This document shows, one piece after another, positions 21,136 to 25,579 of a stretch of DNA of 25,579 bases. The first letter of the stretch is position 1; each line of letters begins with the position of its first letter. This stretch comes from JANRIZ01 sp033764445 (lineage in GTDB: Bacteria; Verrucomicrobiota; Verrucomicrobiia; JAWXBN01): the NCBI GenBank assembly GCA_033764445.1, contig JANRIZ010000107.1, positions 1-25,579 of the forward strand, given 5' to 3'. A program made the translations under genes and the position numbers. The notes beneath the pieces are model-generated. The model did not search any database, was not told where the DNA came from, and saw only the letters and a list, made by a program, of their open reading frames with translations.

Positions 21136-24100
21136 TCAGCGGCGGAGTTCAGTGATCAGGGCCGCCATCAGTTCCTCAATGCTGAAGGGCTTGTGCAGGA
21201 GTCTCACACCCTCCTCAAGAAACCCGTGCCGGGCGATGACCTCACTGGGGTATCCCGACATGTACAACACCCGGAGTCCGGGCTGCACCTGCAGGAGGCG
21301 TTCATACAACTGGCGCCCATTGATCAGGGGCATGATGACATCGGTCAGGAGCAGGTCGACTTTTGTCTCGCATTCATCCATCACCTGCATTGCCTCTTCC
21401 AGGCTGGAGGCGGAAAGGGCGGTATAACCGCATCCCTCCAGGGCCGTACAGGTGAACTTTCTGACCATGGCATTGTCCTCGACCACCAAAATCCTTCCCG
21501 ATCCCTTCGCCGCCGAAACCGGAATGTCAACGGATTCCGGCACCGGATTCTCCCGCCGCTGAATTTTCGGGAAATACAATTGAAAGGAGGTCCCCTTGCC
21601 GGGTTCGGAGGTCATGGTGATCCCGCCATTGTGCTGTTTGATGATGCCATATACCATGGCCAGGCCCAGTCCGGTGCCCTTGCCCAGCGGCTTGGTGGTG
21701 AAAAAAGGTTCAAAGATGTGTCGGGCCACATCCGGACTGATCCCGCATCCGGTATCTGTCACGGAAAGCACCAGGTAGTCCCCGGAGGGAATGTCCGGCG
21801 GGGCATCGGTCCGGTCCTCCCCGAGGACCTGCTCCCGAAGCTCCAGGGTGATGCGTCCACCGTCGGGCATGGCATCCTGGGCATTGAGCGCCAGATTCAT
21901 CAGCACATGGTTGATCTGCGTGGAATCCGCCTCCACACACCCGAGACCTCCGGGGATTTTGACCTCCATTTCGATGTCCTCCCGGAGGGTCCGCCGGAAC
22001 AATTTGCGGAAGGATTGGACGATGCTTTCGAGATCGCATACTCTCAGTTGAAAGACCTGTTTGCGTCCGTAGGCGAGCAGTTGGCGCGTGAGTTCCTCCG
22101 CCTGGAGCGCCGCCTTGTGAATGATCCTCAGCTGTTCCCGATGCGGGTCCGTCTCGGAAAGATCGTTGATCACCAGCTCGGCAAAACCCCGGATGGGGGT
22201 GAGCATGTTGTTGAAATCGTGTGCGATCCCGCCGGCGAGCTGGCCGATGGCCTCCATTTTGTGGGATTGGAACAGTTTCTCCTCCATCGCCTTCCGCTCC
22301 ATCTCGGCCCCCGCCCGGGTGGCAAAAATCCGGAGCATCGACTCCACCACGCGTTCGTCCTGGATGGGCTTTTTGTACAGGGCGGCCACAATTCCCACGG
22401 GCTGGCCATCCGACCCCAGGATGGCCGTTCCCACATATCCGCGGATGGAAAACTGTGCAAGCATCTGGTCTGTGGGGAAATCCTCGGCCACCCCGTCCCG
22501 GAAGGTGCAGACGGTTTTTTCCAGCGCCTTTTCACACGGGGTCCCGGCCAGGGGGTACTCGAAATTCGGCACGATCACCCCCCCGGAATGCACGGCCAGG
22601 GTCCGTACCCGTTCCCTCGATCCGGGCATCAACTCCCCGATGAGTGTGATATCCGCATCGAGGATGACAGAGAGTTGCTCCAGTAACACCTCGAGAATCG
22701 ACTGGTTTCCACTGCGGGAAAACTCGCGCGAGGCCTGTTCGATCTTGTCCTCGAGGAGTTTTTTTTCTGTCTGGTCCAGACCCGAACCGATGACATAACG
22801 TATTTTTCCCTTCGCATCCAGAATGACGGAGTTGGTCCAGCTGATCCACCGGTTTTCCCCGTTTTTGCTGATCCAGTAATTTTCGTAGGCCAGGGGAAAG
22901 TCCCCGGCCTTCAACTGGTCAAAGGTCTGACGCACCCCCTCCATCTCATCGGGACGGATCAGAAAATCCCAGAAGGCACGGCCCTCCACCTCGGGAAAAA
23001 GATACCCGGTGCATTTTTCACACGCCTGGTTGAACCGGACAATCCGCCCCTGCGGGTCCAGCACGATGACCAGGGCGCCAATGGTGTTGAGGATCGTGGA
23101 AATGAAATTCCGCTCCCGGAAAAGCTCCGCCTCGTAGCGGCGTCTCTCCCCGGCGGCCACCACCAAAGCCGTCTGGTCGGCCACCTGTCCGGCAAAGGAC
23201 ACTTCGTCCTCGGTCCAGGACCGTTCCTGGCCGTGTTCCACGCACACAACGCCCCGGACCCTGCCTTCGATGCGGATGGGGACGTCGAGCATGGAAACAA
23301 CCCTGGAGTGGGGAAGGTAATCCCTGGCAAATTCCCAGGTGGCGGGATGGAGGGCCGCCTTCACCGCCACGATCGCCCGCCCCTCATGAACCGATTTGAT
23401 GTAGGAGGGGCAGTATTCCGCCTTCAACTCCATGCCCGAGGAATATTCCCCGGTCCGGGTATCCAGCAGGACAGTGCATCGGAGTATCCGGTCTCCCTCG
23501 TCAAAATACCAGACGCTGGCCCGGTCCACATGGAGATTGGCGGTCAGCAGGCTGACAACCTCCTCCAACGCCTCCCCGACGTCCCCCTTGAGCATGTGTC
23601 CGCCGGTGGAAAGCTGCAGGACGGCGGCCTGAAACTGGACGGAGCGTTGCATCTGTTTCTGCCGGAGTTTTTCAAGATTGCGCCTCTCGGTGATCTCCGT
23701 TGAAATTCCGCACAACAGATCAGACTTGCCCGCCTCATCCCGCAGCGGGAATTTGATGGAGATAAAAACCCGCTCCTCCCCGTTGTCCACAAAACTTTCC
23801 TCCACGGTCAGCTCACGGCCCTCCTCAAGCACCTTGCGGTCATTGGCGGTAAATCTGTCCGCCACGTCCTGCGGAAAAAAATCGTGGTCCCGCCTGCCGA
23901 TCAGGTCCGAGAGGGGGCGTTTGATCAGGGACTCAAATCGTTTGTTGGCCTGGACATACCGGCCCTCGGAATCCTTTGTGTAGATGAACGCATGGGTGTT
24001 TTCAAAAAGACTGGTCACCATCTGCCGGCTTTGCTCCAGGGCACGCTCGGCATTCCGCTGGCTGGTGATATCGGTCATTTGCAACAGGATGAGGCCGGGT

Positions 24101-25398
24101 TTTCCCGCATCATCATCAACGGCAGACATGTGCGCATCCGCCCAGACAATCCCGCCGGTCAGGGTTCGGCAACGGATATAATGTCTGTCCCGGGTCAGGG
24201 TGCCGTCTCCAATCCGGTCCATGACCCCCTGGAATTTTCCCCGGTCCTCCTCGACAACCCATTCGCCGAAATTGCGTCCCGGAATCCGCTCCCCGGAGGG
24301 ATCCTCCAGAAAACCCAAAAAAGCCGGGTTGGCCTCGCGGATGACCCCGCGGGCATCCAAAAGGCACATCCCGACGGCGGAACTGTAAAAGGAGGCCTCC
24401 ACAAGCTGTTTGTGGGAATCCAGCTGCCGTGTGATCCGAATGTTTTCCTGGAGTTTTTTTCGCGCACCCGAAACCGAACTGCCAGCCACGATGACCGCCA
24501 GCATCATCAGGGTCATATCCAGGTGATTGAGTATCTGCCCGTCCGAATAGTCCCAATCAAAACCCAGGGGGTTGTCCTTGAAAAACAACATCCGGGCCAG
24601 ATACAGCACAATGATCCAGGTGTTGAGCAGAATGCCCGTGCCCACCCCGAACCGCACGGCTCCCCACAACGCCACGACCTCAAAAGCCACCAGTGACGGG
24701 GGCAGTCCGGGGGTCATTTTCAATCCGAGGATCAGGACATACAACAGGATCAGTTCGGTCCTCAGGGATAACCGTGTGCCCGACTCCGGCCATTCGACCA
24801 GGGAGACCCGCTCATACCCCCGTTTTAATGTCAGTCCCCATCGCGACATCCAGTAGCTCCCCACCATCATCAACGGCACGGAAAATGTCATCGCACCGGA
24901 CATGTCCACAATCAGTCCGGTGAAATAGGCGGTCCAAAAGGGTGTCGGATTCCCCTCCCCAAACTTCAGGTGGGTTTCCCGCAGAACACCCCCGACGGCC
25001 AGTGGCACGAACACTCCCACCAGTAGAAACAAGAACAGTTGCTGAACATCCGGCAGGGAGGAGTTGCCCCGGAGCCGCTGTTGGAACAGCCACCAGGAAA
25101 GAAAGACCACCACGGTTTCGGCAATGCCATAGAGCGGAAACAACATGACATTGTTCGCCCCCCACAGGCCACAGGAAATGACGGAGTTCACATACAGCCC
25201 GATCAGAACCCGGGGGCCCCACCAATGGACCAGAACAAACCCAATGACCAACGGGAGATACCAGAAGGACAATCCGGTTCCGATCGCAAAGGGCACGGAA
25301 ATCCGGGTGCAAAGATGAAAAATCGCCAGGGGGGCAATCCACGTCCACCACGGCAGTGGGCCGTGCGATTTCTCGGGTTTGATCACAGGAGTTCCCAT
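21136..25398 (-). CDS. MASE1-PAS-GAF hybrid sensor histidine kinase
   Basis: This encodes 1420 residues from ATG 25398; GTG 25407, with GGAGGG just upstream, is an alternative. In order: an eight-or-so-span MASE1 membrane sensor (about 15-308), PAS (330-448), PAS (458-572), GAF (588-750), PAS (760-878), GAF (888-1030), HisKA with phospho-acceptor His-1060 (GGIAHDFNN), ATPase with N box (LALNAQDAM, 1170-1178), G1 (DTGCGI, 1215-1220) and G2 (GTGLGL, 1241-1246), and a C-terminal receiver with Asp-1353 (LTDVIMP) and Lys-1403. All catalytic residues are intact. It converges on the chemosensory receiver gene and has no output regulator beside it. The MASE1 ligand is unknown. Confidence 0.93.
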   Translation of the reverse strand: MGTPVIKPEKSHGPLPWWTWIAPLAIFHLCTRISVPFAIGTGLSFWYLPLVIGFVLVHWWGPRVLIGLYVNSVISCGLWGANNVMLFPLYGIAETVVVFLSWWLFQQRLRGNSSLPDVQQLFLFLLVGVFVPLAVGGVLRETHLKFGEGNPTPFWTAYFTGLIVDMSGAMTFSVPLMMVGSYWMSRWGLTLKRGYERVSLVEWPESGTRLSLRTELILLYVLILGLKMTPGLPPSLVAFEVVALWGAVRFGVGTGILLNTWIIVLYLARMLFFKDNPLGFDWDYSDGQILNHLDMTLMMLAVIVAGSSVSGARKKLQENIRITRQLDSHKQLVEASFYSSAVGMCLLDARGVIREANPAFLGFLEDPSGERIPGRNFGEWVVEEDRGKFQGVMDRIGDGTLTRDRHYIRCRTLTGGIVWADAHMSAVDDDAGKPGLILLQMTDITSQRNAERALEQSRQMVTSLFENTHAFIYTKDSEGRYVQANKRFESLIKRPLSDLIGRRDHDFFPQDVADRFTANDRKVLEEGRELTVEESFVDNGEERVFISIKFPLRDEAGKSDLLCGISTEITERRNLEKLRQKQMQRSVQFQAAVLQLSTGGHMLKGDVGEALEEVVSLLTANLHVDRASVWYFDEGDRILRCTVLLDTRTGEYSSGMELKAEYCPSYIKSVHEGRAIVAVKAALHPATWEFARDYLPHSRVVSMLDVPIRIEGRVRGVVCVEHGQERSWTEDEVSFAGQVADQTALVVAAGERRRYEAELFRERNFISTILNTIGALVIVLDPQGRIVRFNQACEKCTGYLFPEVEGRAFWDFLIRPDEMEGVRQTFDQLKAGDFPLAYENYWISKNGENRWISWTNSVILDAKGKIRYVIGSGLDQTEKKLLEDKIEQASREFSRSGNQSILEVLLEQLSVILDADITLIGELMPGSRERVRTLAVHSGGVIVPNFEYPLAGTPCEKALEKTVCTFRDGVAEDFPTDQMLAQFSIRGYVGTAILGSDGQPVGIVAALYKKPIQDERVVESMLRIFATRAGAEMERKAMEEKLFQSHKMEAIGQLAGGIAHDFNNMLTPIRGFAELVINDLSETDPHREQLRIIHKAALQAEELTRQLLAYGRKQVFQLRVCDLESIVQSFRKLFRRTLREDIEMEVKIPGGLGCVEADSTQINHVLMNLALNAQDAMPDGGRITLELREQVLGEDRTDAPPDIPSGDYLVLSVTDTGCGISPDVARHIFEPFFTTKPLGKGTGLGLAMVYGIIKQHNGGITMTSEPGKGTSFQLYFPKIQRRENPVPESVDIPVSAAKGSGRILVVEDNAMVRKFTCTALEGCGYTALSASSLEEAMQVMDECETKVDLLLTDVIMPLINGRQLYERLLQVQPGLRVLYMSGYPSEVIARHGFLEEGVRLLHKPFSIEELMAALITELRR

Positions 25399-25446
25399 CC
25401 TAGACACATTCCCTCCCCGCCTCAAGCCCGGGATTTGAAATTGTGG

Positions 25447-25579
25447 TGTTGCAAACAAACCCGGAATAATTGGGGCAAGCAAACCCGGACACTAAAGTTG
25501 ATTTGAGCAATGGAGAAGGGGGATTGGTGATTTTTGGTGCGCCGGAGGGTCTTTGAGGATGGTGATGTCGCCATTGGGG
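25447..25579 (-). mobile_element. Possible end of an insertion sequence, cut by the window edge
   Basis: Two tandem copies of GCAARCAAACCCGGA (25451-25465 and 25475-25489, 14/15 identical, 24 bp apart) are followed by a minus-strand frame that enters from beyond the window and ends at TAG 25492-25494 (...LKDPPAHQKSPIPLLHCSNQL). Multiple terminal repeats next to the 3' end of a reading frame are typical of IS21-type elements, and a TG dinucleotide at 25447 could be the border. The protein tail is too short to identify. Confidence 0.35.

Noticed and set aside
21116..21152. Possible bidirectional terminator between the receiver and hybrid kinase genes (CTGA/CCGCC pairing with GGCGG/TCAG)
   Set aside because: The stem is interrupted, overlaps both coding ends and has no T-tract on either strand.

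Overview
The window is about 25.6 kb of GC-rich bacterial chromosome from a Gram-negative (LPS-making, lipoprotein-exporting, chemotactic) organism. Gene content, codon use and small palindromic intergenic elements fit Verrucomicrobiota or a relative. That placement is an inference; no rRNA or ribosomal marker is present. Many starts lack a clear Shine-Dalgarno sequence, and several gene pairs are joined by ATGA stop/start overlaps.

Layout. (1) 1-1740 is an AT-richer accessory edge with one small lipoprotein gene, a stop-interrupted coding-like stretch and about 600 bp of gene-free, repeat-rich sequence (1100-1740). (2) 1741-3915, minus strand: a three-gene operon of a LolA-like exported protein, a PHP-domain phosphoesterase and an ABC ATPase with no permease nearby. 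(3) 3961-5792, plus strand: a lipid/envelope group with a PAP2 phosphatase, a GT2 polyprenyl-phosphate-type glycosyltransferase and a small LABN-domain membrane protein. A convergent ArnT/GT39-like membrane glycosyltransferase (6272-8005) fits the same theme. A lone HigA-like HTH gene (5853-6275) lies between them, preceded by a perfect 16-bp palindrome. (4) 8024-13355: a molybdenum hydroxylase locus. Maturation genes (XdhC and a MocA-like nucleotidyltransferase, minus strand) diverge from the enzyme genes (an FAD subunit and a fused [2Fe-2S]/Mo-binding subunit, plus strand). The large subunit is cut by one in-frame TAG exactly between its two Mo-binding halves. A membrane-anchored double-ABM protein follows. 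(5) 14333-15460: an exported protein of unknown function closed by a strong terminator.

(6) 15704-21119 is a chemosensory locus: cheB on the minus strand, then an exported PDC/Cache-like protein, an MCP, cheW, cheR and a stand-alone receiver on the plus strand. No cheA is present. Two near-identical inverted repeats (TAGGGG-N4-CCCCTA) lie upstream of cheB/PDC and of cheW. Each sits about 31 bp from a TARGCT-like -10 element, which suggests one activator controls all the transcripts. (7) 21136-25398, minus strand: a very large MASE1/PAS/GAF hybrid histidine kinase converging on the chemosensory operon. (8) The right edge carries two tandem 15-bp repeats and the tail of an unidentified reading frame, possibly the end of an insertion sequence.

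The most noteworthy points are the shared palindromic promoter architecture of the cheA-less chemosensory locus, the in-frame amber codon in the Mo hydroxylase, the orphan HigA-like regulator with its palindrome, and the layered repeat families in the intergenic DNA.
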